Below, one piece after another: positions 19,761-29,998 of a DNA stretch of 64,000 bases (positions are counted from its first letter, which is position 1; the number at the start of each line of letters is the position of its first letter). The notes under the pieces were generated by a model. The model searched no databases and had not been told where the DNA came from. It saw only the letters and a program-made list of their open reading frames with translations. The translations under genes were made by a program, and so were the position numbers. Origin of the DNA: Psychromonas sp. (GTDB lineage Bacteria; Pseudomonadota; Gammaproteobacteria; Enterobacterales; Psychromonadaceae); contig JABXKR010000294.1 in assembly GCA_013619145.1 (NCBI GenBank), forward strand, positions 1-64,000, written 5' to 3'.

Positions 19761-20642
19761 TTAACCTTGGTTAACACCATCACTACCAGTACCAGTACCG
19801 CCAGTAGCATCAGGTATATCAGGTGTATCATCAGGAGTTGTAGCTGGCTCTGGTTTTACAGTGTCATCGACAACAATTGCAATATCTTTAAGCTCAGACG
19901 TAATAATAACAGTCCCATCTTCGTTAAATTCAACTGCTTCCGGTAAAGGAATATCAATAGTGAAAGCAACTTCGCTTAAATCTAAAGTCGGGTTTGCTTC
20001 GATATAATCGTCAACAGCAACAGAAACTTGTGGTAAAACCTGTGCGTATAAATTTGTAAGTTGTGCAGGCGTTGCATCAGGAGCCGCAGCTTTAAGGTCA
20101 ACCAGTGTTGCAAATGTTGTCTCAGCTAAAACAGCTAACTTAGCTTGCTCTTCACTATAATCTGCATTATTAGTTCCAAAATCAACAAACAGATCTGTAC
20201 CAGCAGGAATTAAGCTAGCTGGAATATTTAAAATAGTATAAACCGCTTCTAATGCACCCGCATTATCAAGTGTCGGATCATTTGCAACAGCAAGGGCTGC
20301 AATATCTGTATATGGATTAATAACAGATAAACCGTCTAATGTAGACATTGTCTGAGTCCATGGTACATCGGCTCCCAAATCATAGTCAAAAGTATCAGCA
20401 TCACCAGTGACTGTAGTAGAAGTACAATCCGCAAGCGTAAAAACAGAGGTATTCAGTGCTGCAACACCAAATGCATTTGTGCGTCCTGTATAAGTAAAAC
20501 CACCACATGTTGTAGTAACTATACCGTTTACAATGTAACCATCAATGGCTGTAACAGGTTGAGTAGCATTATTACTATCGCTACAAGCCGTTAAAAAGGC
20601 TGTTGCTAATCCCATAGCAATGACTAACTTGTTCAGTTTCAT
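19761..20642 (-). CDS. hypothetical acidic lipoprotein
   Basis: Signal peptide with lipobox LTAC; no family recognised; low-complexity C-terminus. Confidence 0.7.
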   Translation of the reverse strand: MKLNKLVIAMGLATAFLTACSDSNNATQPVTAIDGYIVNGIVTTTCGGFTYTGRTNAFGVAALNTSVFTLADCTSTTVTGDADTFDYDLGADVPWTQTMSTLDGLSVINPYTDIAALAVANDPTLDNAGALEAVYTILNIPASLIPAGTDLFVDFGTNNADYSEEQAKLAVLAETTFATLVDLKAAAPDATPAQLTNLYAQVLPQVSVAVDDYIEANPTLDLSEVAFTIDIPLPEAVEFNEDGTVIITSELKDIAIVVDDTVKPEPATTPDDTPDIPDATGGTGTGSDGVNQG

Positions 20643-20730
20643 ATTTCAATATCCTTTAATTTTATTTTTCGTTTTTTACTAAACAGCAAATGTAACATTA
20701 TAATCAAAATTTTAAAATAAGTATCAACAA

Positions 20731-20765
20731 CAAATAACAAATAACAAATAACAAGTGACAAGTGA
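20731..20765. repeat. heptanucleotide tandem repeat
   Basis: (CAAATAA)x3 followed by (CAAGTGA)x2. Confidence 0.85.
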
Positions 20766-20826
20766 CAAACTTACGCTAAAACAAGTCATTAATTATAAGC
20801 AGTGTTTCCAGCTATGCAATATTTAC

Positions 20827-23019
20827 CTATTTAATATATCTTGTGTAGCTCTCACGTAAGCGAAGCAGATTACTTTCAACATAGTTTTTTGATAAACGGT
20901 CTCGGTTAAAATATTGTTGATCTAAATTATATTGCAGGTTGGTTTTCCCAGCCCGATTACCGCCAACATAGTTAGCATCATTATTAATTCTCGAACGATA
21001 ACCATAACCCCACTGCTCTAATGTTTTAATCTGCAAACCGACAGCAGGAGATAAGTTTTTACGTGTACCAAATGGGAACTGGAAAGTTAACCCCGCATAC
21101 TCATGTTTTTCAGCATACCCGTCACCTGAACAAGCATATTGTGTCTTTGAAAGGTCACAGCTTGTATTTTGATAAGTGAGGTTCACAGACATATCGCCAA
21201 ACCACTGCTTTATGCTTAAGCTCCCCCCCAAGTCACCGGACCAATGCTGACCATAGGTTGCTTCTAGCGCAAGATCCAAATCTCGCAGATAATATCGGTA
21301 TGAGGCAAGTGCAGGTTGATAATTATATTCATTATTGTCATGACTAAAATCACCAATTTCTGTTTTGATTCGATGTGCACCAGCCTCTGATTCCCAGCGG
21401 GTTTCATTTAAAGCACCAAGGTAAGATTTATATACCTGCCCCGCACTAAATTGGGTAATGAAACCAGCAGGTAAAGCAAACGCCTGATGGAAAAGTATAC
21501 GGTCTACTTCACTTTTATGGCGACTATTAGCAAAATACTGACCATCGTCATAACTATCAGAATGTGCAATTGGCAATAGATGACGAACATCCACTACCCC
21601 GCCCGGCCATAAAGACATCTGTAAATTACTACTCAATGCCAGAGAGTAATCAAATACCCCCATTTCAGTACCAATATTTGAGCGCAAGTGCGGTGAAAAA
21701 ATAAAACGAGGAACAAAATTTCCTGATGCCTGTTTTTCAGAAAACCAGGCAACATCCTGCAGCTCTATAGCTTGACTGGAAATATTCAAACCGTGTGTTT
21801 TAACTGGCTGTTCTGCTTTCTGATGCAGATAATCTCGAAATGTTTTGCTATTACCAGCCACCTTTAAAACCGCTATTTGATTATTCAGCAGATAAAATTC
21901 AAATAATTCAGCCTCGCTATTATCGACAATCAAACCAAGAGCAACACCTAAACCATCTAATTCATTCCAGTTAAATAAATTATTTTCCAATGAAACTACT
22001 AATGTAGTTTCACGCCAACCAGTACGCACATTCTCAAAACCATACTCAACCAATATTTTTTGTAACCGCTCATTCTGCTGGTTTTTCTGTTCTTTTTGAG
22101 CAAGCGTTGATAGTGAAGGAAGATTCGCTTCTACTTGTTGACTTTGCTGTTGTTGTTTCTCTGAAATTTGTTCTTTTATCTGCTGTTGCTGCCCAGCCTC
22201 AAGCTGATACAACTCATTTACCCCGTTGCGGCTATAACGTTTTGCATCAGTACCAACAGCTAAAGGCAGAGTTAAGCCTAATCCCAACCACTGATTATCC
22301 CTATTCGTCGTTAGTGAGTCCGAATAAATTTGATAAGTGAAATTTGCTTTCCAGCCATAAGGCAGCCAGTTATCAGCTGTAAACAATTTGAACCCGGCAT
22401 TCATTCCCGTTCCATCATAATCGCTTACTAACTGTAACCATTGTGTCGGTTGCCATTCTAAGCCAGCAAAAATACCTTGCAGATAATCACTGCCCATTTG
22501 ATTTTCAATATCACCTTTTCCGTAACCGGCGGTTAAACGAAAATGATAAAAAGTATCAGCAAAAACTGACTTAGAGGCAACTGCATACATATTCTGATGC
22601 TTACTCGCAGCACCACCATAATCTTGCATACCCAATGCAAAACTAAACCAGTCTTCAGGCAAAAAAGGTTTAAAGTCATATTTGGCAGAAAAAGAGAGAT
22701 CACTCGAATGTGTAGCTCCCCACTCAGGGCCATCACTCATTAATTTATGCGTATTTTGCACCGTAAACTCTAAACCGGGCAGCAAACCTACGCCCATTAA
22801 TATGGTTTTATGCGCTCCGCAACCATAACAAGTATCATAATCAATATTATCTTCCCACTGATAATTCAGTGAAAAATCACCAAAGGGTAAAGCATCGGCA
22901 TGTGGTATGCGCAATAAACCTGTAAATCCAGTTTGCGCCATGGAATTACTGATAGCTTGCACCTTGGTAGCAGGAGGTAACAAACAAACAAGCAGCAATA
23001 CCGTCATTAAAAAACGCAT
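20827..23019 (-). CDS. YjbH-like outer-membrane protein, exopolysaccharide-associated
   Basis: Signal peptide; GFTGLLRIPHADALPFGDFSLNYQWED; aromatic-rich beta-barrel-like C-terminus. Confidence 0.8.
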   Translation of the reverse strand: MRFLMTVLLLVCLLPPATKVQAISNSMAQTGFTGLLRIPHADALPFGDFSLNYQWEDNIDYDTCYGCGAHKTILMGVGLLPGLEFTVQNTHKLMSDGPEWGATHSSDLSFSAKYDFKPFLPEDWFSFALGMQDYGGAASKHQNMYAVASKSVFADTFYHFRLTAGYGKGDIENQMGSDYLQGIFAGLEWQPTQWLQLVSDYDGTGMNAGFKLFTADNWLPYGWKANFTYQIYSDSLTTNRDNQWLGLGLTLPLAVGTDAKRYSRNGVNELYQLEAGQQQQIKEQISEKQQQQSQQVEANLPSLSTLAQKEQKNQQNERLQKILVEYGFENVRTGWRETTLVVSLENNLFNWNELDGLGVALGLIVDNSEAELFEFYLLNNQIAVLKVAGNSKTFRDYLHQKAEQPVKTHGLNISSQAIELQDVAWFSEKQASGNFVPRFIFSPHLRSNIGTEMGVFDYSLALSSNLQMSLWPGGVVDVRHLLPIAHSDSYDDGQYFANSRHKSEVDRILFHQAFALPAGFITQFSAGQVYKSYLGALNETRWESEAGAHRIKTEIGDFSHDNNEYNYQPALASYRYYLRDLDLALEATYGQHWSGDLGGSLSIKQWFGDMSVNLTYQNTSCDLSKTQYACSGDGYAEKHEYAGLTFQFPFGTRKNLSPAVGLQIKTLEQWGYGYRSRINNDANYVGGNRAGKTNLQYNLDQQYFNRDRLSKNYVESNLLRLRESYTRYIK

Positions 23020-23116
23020 AAATTCCCTTTCAAAAATGCTTTATCAAGTCGCCATAGAAGAGCTAGCGAACAATCGCCTGGGAGACTATCCGCCCCCCAG
23101 TGAATCTTACTAGCAA

Positions 23117-23794
23117 TTAATCTTCAGCTTCACTTAATGGCAAAATCTGCTGTTCATCTTGCGCATACCAGCCTGCAATTTTTTTCTCTAAAATATCAAC
23201 ACCCAAACCTTTTAAAGAAGAAAACAGTTCAACTTGAACATCACCTTCAAAACGCTGCGCTTCTTCACGCATTTTTAACAGTGTCGCTTTGCGCGCACCC
23301 TGTTTTAATTTATCTGCTTTTGTTAGCAGGGCTAAAACCGGAATATCAGCATCAATAGCCCAGTAAATAAGCTGTTGATCAAGATCTTTAAACGGATGAC
23401 GAATATCCATTAAAACAACTAAACCTTTTAACGATTCACGCTGCTGCAGATACTCACCTAATGAACGCTGCCATTTCAGCTTCATCTCTAACGGCACTTT
23501 AGCAAAACCATACCCCGGTAAATCGATTAAACGTTTACCCTCTTCAATTTCAAAGACGTTGATTAATTGAGTACGACCGGGCGTCTTACTGGTTCTCGCT
23601 AAACTTTTTTGTCGTGTTAAACGATTTAAAGCACTAGATTTCCCCGCATTTGAACGTCCTGCAAACGCGATTTCAATACCACTTTCTGGTGGTAAATGTT
23701 TATCTAAGTGACGAATATCTGGTGCACTAATTAAGAAATGCGCTTTTTGAAAATGTATTTTTTGAAATTCCAAGATATGCCTCGTTTTACTCAT
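23117..23794 (-). CDS. engB: ribosome biogenesis GTPase EngB/YsxC
   Basis: [44 protein letters not shown]. Confidence 0.95.
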   Translation of the reverse strand: MSKTRHILEFQKIHFQKAHFLISAPDIRHLDKHLPPESGIEIAFAGRSNAGKSSALNRLTRQKSLARTSKTPGRTQLINVFEIEEGKRLIDLPGYGFAKVPLEMKLKWQRSLGEYLQQRESLKGLVVLMDIRHPFKDLDQQLIYWAIDADIPVLALLTKADKLKQGARKATLLKMREEAQRFEGDVQVELFSSLKGLGVDILEKKIAGWYAQDEQQILPLSEAED

Positions 23795-23887
23795 GTAGCA
23801 AAATTGTTACTTTTATTAAACTTGTGTAAACTACACCTGTTTTATTTGAAGCTCATTGTACATACTTTAAGAAAAAAATGGATAGTT

Positions 23888-24490
23888 ATGAATAAATTAT
23901 TAATGACATTAATTGTCACACTTGCCTTCTCAGTCTCAGTGCAAGCACAGGGTGACATTGAAGCAGGTAAGACAAAAGCAGTGACCTGTACTGCATGTCA
24001 TGGTGCTGATGGAAACAGCCCGTCAAACCTTTACCCTAAATTAGCAGGCCAACATGCAAGTTATCTGGAAAAACAGTTACAACAGTTCAAAAATGGCGAG
24101 CGAAATGAGCCAATCATGCTCGGTATGTCTGCATCGCTTTCAGAGCAAGATATTAAAGATATTGCCGCTTATTACACGACCCAAACTACAGCACCAGAAA
24201 CGGTAGCTGCTGAGATTGCTGATGCAGGACAAAAACTTTATATGGGCGGTGATTTACAGCGCAAAATTCCAGCTTGTACAGCCTGCCATGGTCCACGGGG
24301 AAATGGTTTAGAGCTTGCAAAATTTCCTAAAATTTCCAGCCAGCATCCAGCTTACCTAAAAGCACAGCTTGAAAAATTCCGTAGCAAAGCACGCAATAAT
24401 GATCAAAACAGTATGATGACCGACATTGCCGCTAAACTTAACGATGCAGATATTGAACTGCTCTCTAAATATATTTCAGCATTACATTAA
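23888..24490 (+). CDS. cytochrome c4-type di-heme protein
   Basis: Two CxxCH motifs (CTACHG, CTACHG); signal peptide MNKLLMTLIVTLAFSVSVQAQ supports start at 23888 rather than 23738. Confidence 0.92.
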   Translation: MNKLLMTLIVTLAFSVSVQAQGDIEAGKTKAVTCTACHGADGNSPSNLYPKLAGQHASYLEKQLQQFKNGERNEPIMLGMSASLSEQDIKDIAAYYTTQTTAPETVAAEIADAGQKLYMGGDLQRKIPACTACHGPRGNGLELAKFPKISSQHPAYLKAQLEKFRSKARNNDQNSMMTDIAAKLNDADIELLSKYISALH

Positions 24491-24515
24491 CCGCAGCACT
24501 TTTCAGCTCTCTTTT

Positions 24516-24548
24516 AAAAGACGTTTCATACTATAAACGTCTTTTTTC
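24516..24548 (+). terminator. intrinsic terminator
   Basis: AAAAGACGTTT-catactat-AAACGTCTTTTTT. Confidence 0.75.
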
Positions 24549-24643
24549 TACGCTTTTTAAACACTCTTAAATCTGCTATTCTGCACATATCCAGCACAAA
24601 GCAAAATGCAAGCACAGTATTAAAAAATGAAAGGTAAATAATC

Positions 24644-25201
24644 ATGTCTCGTACCAAAAAAAGTCGCACCGCAGGCAATTCAGAAGAAAAATTCAGTGGT
24701 CAACGCAAAGAAACCTCCTCACAAGCACAAGAAGCTCGTGACAAAAAACGTAAAAGTAAACTAAAAGGTAATAAATCTGGTGCTCGTAATGCTGCAGAGT
24801 CAAAACAAACACAGAAGAAAAATGCCAAGCAAGTTATCAATGAAAAGCGTATCGGTAGTCAAAAAGCGGTACCGCTGATTGTTGAAGAACAAGTACAAAA
24901 TGAGACTCCCAAAGTACAACTTAAGCCGAAAGCAAAAGTGATTAAAAGCAAAGTTGAAGCGAAACTATCACCAGAAAAAGAGCTGGCTTTAATTGAAAAT
25001 GATCAGCGCTTAAGCGATCTATTGGAACAACTTGATAATGATGAGAGCATCTCGCAAACTGATCAATCATGGGTTGATAAACAAACACAACGCCATCAGC
25101 AGTTAATGCAGGAGCTTGGCTGGTTGGATGACGATGGAGAAGAAGATCTTCTACAACAATTCGAAGACGCGGGTTCAGCGTTAGATGAATTCAAAAAATA
25201 A
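24644..25201 (+). CDS. yihI: Der GTPase-activating protein YihI
   Basis: Basic Lys/Arg-rich N-terminus MSRTKKSRTAGN, acidic C-terminal domain; upstream of hemN. Confidence 0.85.
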   Translation: MSRTKKSRTAGNSEEKFSGQRKETSSQAQEARDKKRKSKLKGNKSGARNAAESKQTQKKNAKQVINEKRIGSQKAVPLIVEEQVQNETPKVQLKPKAKVIKSKVEAKLSPEKELALIENDQRLSDLLEQLDNDESISQTDQSWVDKQTQRHQQLMQELGWLDDDGEEDLLQQFEDAGSALDEFKK

Positions 25202-25212
25202 CGAGTATAAAA

Positions 25213-25692
25213 ATGGATTTTGATCTTTTACTGGCTGCTATTTCAGTTGTTATTATTATCGGTTTAGCGTTTTACGCAGGCATTTTGATGAGTAAAATCA
25301 AAATGCACAAAGCTCAGAATCTGCAAAGAGAAGAGCAGCAAAAAGCACAAGCGACATTAAAAAAACAACAGCGAAATGACAACATTTGTGAAAGTATTCG
25401 TTTTATTGCCCGCGCTACGGCGCAAAAGCAGTGTAATATTTCAGAAGCGGCCATTCGCTTAACAGTCTTACTGGAAACCTTATTACTTGAAAAAGCAATT
25501 GATATAGAAGATGAATACCCTGCTTTGTCGGAAATGTTTAATAAAGTAAAAGATATGCCTACCCATGAGCAGCGTAAAAAAGTCGCAGTAAAAGAGCTTA
25601 AAAGACTGGATATGCAACGACAGGTTTTTGAAGCTGAACTTGAAGAGACAATCATCAAAGAAGCCTCACAACTAGAGAGCTTTTCACTCTGA
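25213..25692 (+). CDS. DUF2489-like membrane-anchored protein
   Basis: N-terminal TM helix then charged helical domain; position between yihI and hemN. Confidence 0.65.
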   Translation: MDFDLLLAAISVVIIIGLAFYAGILMSKIKMHKAQNLQREEQQKAQATLKKQQRNDNICESIRFIARATAQKQCNISEAAIRLTVLLETLLLEKAIDIEDEYPALSEMFNKVKDMPTHEQRKKVAVKELKRLDMQRQVFEAELEETIIKEASQLESFSL

Positions 25693-25723
25693 AATTCACA
25701 GCAAAAAGAGAAGAGAGATAGCA

Positions 25724-27091
25724 ATGGAAAAGCTCGTTTGGGATCAAGCGCTAATTGAGAAATATAATTACAGTGGTCCAAGATATACTTCATACCCTAC
25801 TGCATTAGAGTTCGATCAGAGTTTTACTTACCCTGAATTAATCAGCGCCAGTAAAACTTACCCAACTCGCCCTCTTTCACTTTATATCCATATCCCGTTC
25901 TGCCATAAACTTTGTTATTTTTGTGGTTGTAATAAAGTGATCACACGTCACCAAGAGAAAGCAGATAAATACCTCGATTACCTTGAACGAGAAATTAAAA
26001 TTCAAGCGCCTCATTTCAGCTCTCGCCAGGTAAGCCAACTGCATTGGGGTGGCGGCACACCAACATTCTTATTACCAGCTCAAATTACACGTTTAATGAA
26101 GGTATTGCGTGACAACTTTAATTTTAAAAAAGACGCAGAATTAAGTATCGAAGTCGATCCGCGTGAAATTGAGTTAAGCACCATAGATCATCTTGCCCAA
26201 GAGGGCTTTAACCGCCTCAGTCTTGGTGTGCAGGATTTTAATAAAGAGGTGCAAAAAGCGGTTAATCGCGAGCAAGACGAAGCATTTATTATCAAGCTAT
26301 TAACACGTGCTAAAGAGCAGGGTTTTCAATCAACCAATTTAGATATGATTTATGGTTTACCTCTGCAAACAAAACAAAGTTTTGCCCATACTTTAGAAAA
26401 AGTAGTGGAGTTAGATCCTGCTCGTTTATCAATTTTCAATTATGCACATATGCCTGCTCTTTTTGCGGCGCAGCGTAAAATTAATGAAGATGATATGCCG
26501 AAAGCAGCTGAAAAATTGCAGATACTGCAATATACCATTGAGTTTTTAACCCAGTCGGGTTACCAATTTATCGGCATGGATCATTTTGCAAAACCGGATG
26601 ATGAACTGGCTATTGCACAGCAACAAGGCATTCTGCATCGTAACTTTCAAGGTTATACCACGCAGGAAGATGCCGATCTTCTCGGGCTGGGTGTATCGGC
26701 AATCAGCCAAATTGGTCATACTTATTCACAGAATCAGAAAAAACTGGCAAGCTATTACAGCCAAATTGATGAGCTAGGGCATGCACAATGGCGTGGCGTG
26801 GCTCTTAATCAGGATGATCTGATTCGCCGAGAGGTGATCAAAAAACTGATCTGTAATTTCAAATTAGACATTAAAGAGATTGAGCAAAAATTTGACTTAA
26901 CATTTGACGATTATTTTGCTGAAGATACTAAATTATTACAGTGCTTTATTGATGATCAACTGGTTTTAATAACGCCGGAAACAATCACAGTACAACCCAA
27001 AGGGCGTTTATTAATCCGCAATATCTGCATGTGTTTTGATATTTATTTACGCACTAAAGCACGCCAACAACAGTTCTCCCGCGTAATCTAA
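25724..27091 (+). CDS. hemN: oxygen-independent coproporphyrinogen III oxidase HemN
   Basis: YNYSGPRYTSYPTA; radical SAM CHKLCYFCGCN. Confidence 0.97.
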   Translation: MEKLVWDQALIEKYNYSGPRYTSYPTALEFDQSFTYPELISASKTYPTRPLSLYIHIPFCHKLCYFCGCNKVITRHQEKADKYLDYLEREIKIQAPHFSSRQVSQLHWGGGTPTFLLPAQITRLMKVLRDNFNFKKDAELSIEVDPREIELSTIDHLAQEGFNRLSLGVQDFNKEVQKAVNREQDEAFIIKLLTRAKEQGFQSTNLDMIYGLPLQTKQSFAHTLEKVVELDPARLSIFNYAHMPALFAAQRKINEDDMPKAAEKLQILQYTIEFLTQSGYQFIGMDHFAKPDDELAIAQQQGILHRNFQGYTTQEDADLLGLGVSAISQIGHTYSQNQKKLASYYSQIDELGHAQWRGVALNQDDLIRREVIKKLICNFKLDIKEIEQKFDLTFDDYFAEDTKLLQCFIDDQLVLITPETITVQPKGRLLIRNICMCFDIYLRTKARQQQFSRVI

Positions 27092-28222
27092 ATGTCCGAC
27101 TTACCTAAGTCTGCAATCGGCAACTACTACATTGGCATCATGTCAGGCACTAGCCTGGATGCCATTGATGTGGTTATTGCACAACGTACAACCTCTGCTT
27201 TTAAACAGATCGCCGGTTTTGCCCCCGATCTGCCTGAAAAATTACGCTTGCAGCTTTTAAAAATCTGCCAGGATAAACATGTCGATCTGCAAACACTTGG
27301 TGAAGTTGATCATCTATTTGCTTTAACCTGCGCAGATGCGGTTAATCAACTCCTTAAAGAAAACCATTTTGATGCAGGGCAAATCAGCGCCATTGGCAGT
27401 CACGGGCAAACCATTTTCCACAGCCCACTTGCCAAGTTTCCTTTTAGCCAGCAAATAGGTGATGCCAACCTGATTGCTGCCAAAACAGGCATTCCTTGTG
27501 CCGCTGATTTTAGACGTATGGATATGGCCTATGGAGGCCAGGGCGCACCATTAGTACCTGCATTTCACCAGGCTTTATTCGCTAAAAAAGATGAAAACCG
27601 TGTCATCCTCAATATTGGCGGCATTGCCAATGTCAGTCTATTAACATCAGATAAACAAGTACTTGGCTACGATACCGGCCCGGGAAATATACTGATGGAC
27701 GCTTGGATTAATAAAGTAAAAGATAAACGTTTTGATAAAGATGCACATTTTTCCAAACAGGGAAAAGTACTATCAGGATTATTAAAGCAATTATTAACCG
27801 ATCCTTACTTTGCACAATCCGCCCCGAAAAGCACAGGCCGAGAAAAATTCAACCTTGCCTGGCTCGAACAGCAGTTAACTCAGTCTAAGGACGACTCATT
27901 TTTAGACGCCGATATTCAGCGGACACTATTAGAGTTCAGCGCAATCACCATCAGTGAGCAAATCAGACAGCAAAGCAAGCCGTGTGATGTTTTTGTCTGT
28001 GGTGGTGGGGCCTTAAATCCATTACTTATGGCACGGTTGCAAAGCTTAATGCCATTACATAATATTAATGATAGCAATGCCTTAGATATTGATCCTATGT
28101 TTGTTGAGGCGATTGCGTTTGCCTGGCTGGCTGAGCAGCGAATATTAAAAACCCCTATTGCACTTAAAACCGTAACTGGCGCACAGCAAGATGCTATTTT
28201 GGGTTGTGTTTATCTTCCGTAG
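27092..28222 (+). CDS. anmK: anhydro-N-acetylmuramic acid kinase
   Basis: GIMSGTSLDAIDV, GSHGQTIFHSP, NIGGIANVS, DTGPGN. Confidence 0.97.
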   Translation: MSDLPKSAIGNYYIGIMSGTSLDAIDVVIAQRTTSAFKQIAGFAPDLPEKLRLQLLKICQDKHVDLQTLGEVDHLFALTCADAVNQLLKENHFDAGQISAIGSHGQTIFHSPLAKFPFSQQIGDANLIAAKTGIPCAADFRRMDMAYGGQGAPLVPAFHQALFAKKDENRVILNIGGIANVSLLTSDKQVLGYDTGPGNILMDAWINKVKDKRFDKDAHFSKQGKVLSGLLKQLLTDPYFAQSAPKSTGREKFNLAWLEQQLTQSKDDSFLDADIQRTLLEFSAITISEQIRQQSKPCDVFVCGGGALNPLLMARLQSLMPLHNINDSNALDIDPMFVEAIAFAWLAEQRILKTPIALKTVTGAQQDAILGCVYLP

Positions 28223-28463
28223 GATTTTTTATGCCTTTATAACGGTAATAAATATAAGCGCCTATATGTAAAATCATTAATAGCGAGCTGGCAATTAATG
28301 TTAATAATAAAGCAATTGTTTCAACCTGTTTAGGGGCCGATTGATAGCAAATAAACCAGCCAGTAGCACTCGCAACCAGCAAAAAGAAGTTAAGCCACAT
28401 ACAAAATTTACAGCGCCCCAGTTTTTCCTTAAAAACATTTTTGTCACAGAATTGACATGCCAC
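28194..28463 (-). CDS. small membrane protein, DUF3624-like
   Basis: MACQFCDKNVFKEKLGRCKFCMW zinc-ribbon-like start and two TM helices. Confidence 0.65.
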   Translation of the reverse strand: MACQFCDKNVFKEKLGRCKFCMWLNFFLLVASATGWFICYQSAPKQVETIALLLTLIASSLLMILHIGAYIYYRYKGIKNPTEDKHNPK

Positions 28464-28550
28464 GATTTTTTCCTCTTTTTTGAAAATTATATTGCCATTT
28501 TTAAAAAATCAAATACACTATTATTTGACCTTTAATTGAGAGAGATACGT

Positions 28551-28796
28551 ATGCACTATTTTTTAACGCTATTAACTATTTTATTCTCAGTTTCAGCTTC
28601 TGCCGAAATTTTTACTTGGGAAGATAAAAATGGTGTTACACATTTTTCAGAGAGCAAACCAGCATATAAAGCACAAATAACTCAAATCGATTTAACCTCG
28701 ACAACTAAATCTTTGCCTGATAATGTCATCGTGGCAAGTTCAATACCATTAACAGAAGAAGATAAACTTTCGCAGAGTTTATACGTAGCAAAATAA
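28551..28796 (+). CDS. DUF4124-like small secreted protein
   Basis: Signal peptide then EIFTWEDKNGVTHFSESKP; ATG at 28551 preferred to TTG at 28536. Confidence 0.75.
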   Translation: MHYFLTLLTILFSVSASAEIFTWEDKNGVTHFSESKPAYKAQITQIDLTSTTKSLPDNVIVASSIPLTEEDKLSQSLYVAK

Positions 28797-29086
28797 TGCT
28801 TTCATACTAAAAACATACGTTTATTCCAGCAGTTATCTTGGCTTTTTAGATGAATTAACGAGTTACACGCCCAACCACATAACTATCTGATACAACAGCA
28901 GCTGCAGGCTCTAGATCTCCTGAATTTGGACTCGCGTGACTGCAACGATCTAGCTTAGTTCCAACACCAAATTTCCAGGCAGATTTAAATCATTTCATTT
29001 GATATAGGCTGCAAAATCATTTACTTTCTTTATGCTACTTTTAACTGCACTGAGTTGAAAATAATTTATCTTTTGGAAAATCATCT

Positions 29087-29929
29087 ATGAAATATATCGG
29101 CGCACATGTAAGTGCTTCAGGAGGTGTTTTTAATGCACCTAAAAATGCACATAATATTGGTGCAACTGCCTTTGCACTGTTTACAAAAAACCAGCGTCGC
29201 TGGGAAGCTAAAGCGCTTGATGAAGATACTATTCGTAAATTTAAAACAGCTTGTATTCACTATAATTTCAGCGCCGAACAGATCTTGCCGCACGATTCAT
29301 ACCTTATTAATCTCGGACATCCTGAACTAGAAGCATTGCAGAAATCCAGAGATGCATTTTTAGATGAGATGCAACGTTGTCAGCAACTCGGTTTGACGCT
29401 ATTAAATTTTCACCCTGGCAGCCATCTAAAAAAAATTAACGAACATGATTGTTTATTACGCGTTGCAGAGTCAATTAACTGGGCGTTGCAGCAGACAACA
29501 TCAGTTAAAGCGGTTATTGAAAATACTGCCGGGCAAGGAACTAATTTAGGTTATCGTTTTGAACAGCTGGCAACCATTATTGAACATGTTGAAGATAAAA
29601 AACGTGTTGGAGTCTGCCTTGATACCTGTCACACTTTTGTTTCCGGTTATGATCTGCGCACAATCGATGCATGCGACGATACATTTAAGGCGTTTGCAGA
29701 TATCGTTGGTTTTGAATTTTTAAGCGGCATGCATATCAATGATAGCAAAGTGCCTCTTGCAAGCCGAGTAGATCGCCACGCATCATTAGGTGCTGGAGAA
29801 ATTGGCTGGCCTTGTTTCCAATATATTATGCAAGATCCCCGTTTTGACAATATACCAATGGTATTAGAAACAACAGATCCCGATATTTGGGCAGCAGAAA
29901 TCCAACAATTAAAAAGTTGGGCAAAATAA
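29087..29929 (+). CDS. nfo: deoxyribonuclease IV (endonuclease IV)
   Basis: [52 protein letters not shown]. Confidence 0.97.
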   Translation: MKYIGAHVSASGGVFNAPKNAHNIGATAFALFTKNQRRWEAKALDEDTIRKFKTACIHYNFSAEQILPHDSYLINLGHPELEALQKSRDAFLDEMQRCQQLGLTLLNFHPGSHLKKINEHDCLLRVAESINWALQQTTSVKAVIENTAGQGTNLGYRFEQLATIIEHVEDKKRVGVCLDTCHTFVSGYDLRTIDACDDTFKAFADIVGFEFLSGMHINDSKVPLASRVDRHASLGAGEIGWPCFQYIMQDPRFDNIPMVLETTDPDIWAAEIQQLKSWAK

Positions 29930-29947
29930 AATAAAAAAGTGATATTC

Positions 29948-29998
29948 TATACCCAGAACAGCTGAAAATTCAGGAATCAGCAAGCATTTTTGGGTATA
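29948..29998. repeat. short inverted-terminal element abutting the large repeat
   Basis: TATACCCAgaacagctgaaaattcaggaatcagcaagcattttTGGGTATA. Confidence 0.6.

Noticed and set aside
25314-25793. 159-aa minus-strand ORF antisense to the DUF2489-like gene
   Set aside because: Ser/Cys-rich translation typical of antisense frames of Lys/Gln-rich helical proteins
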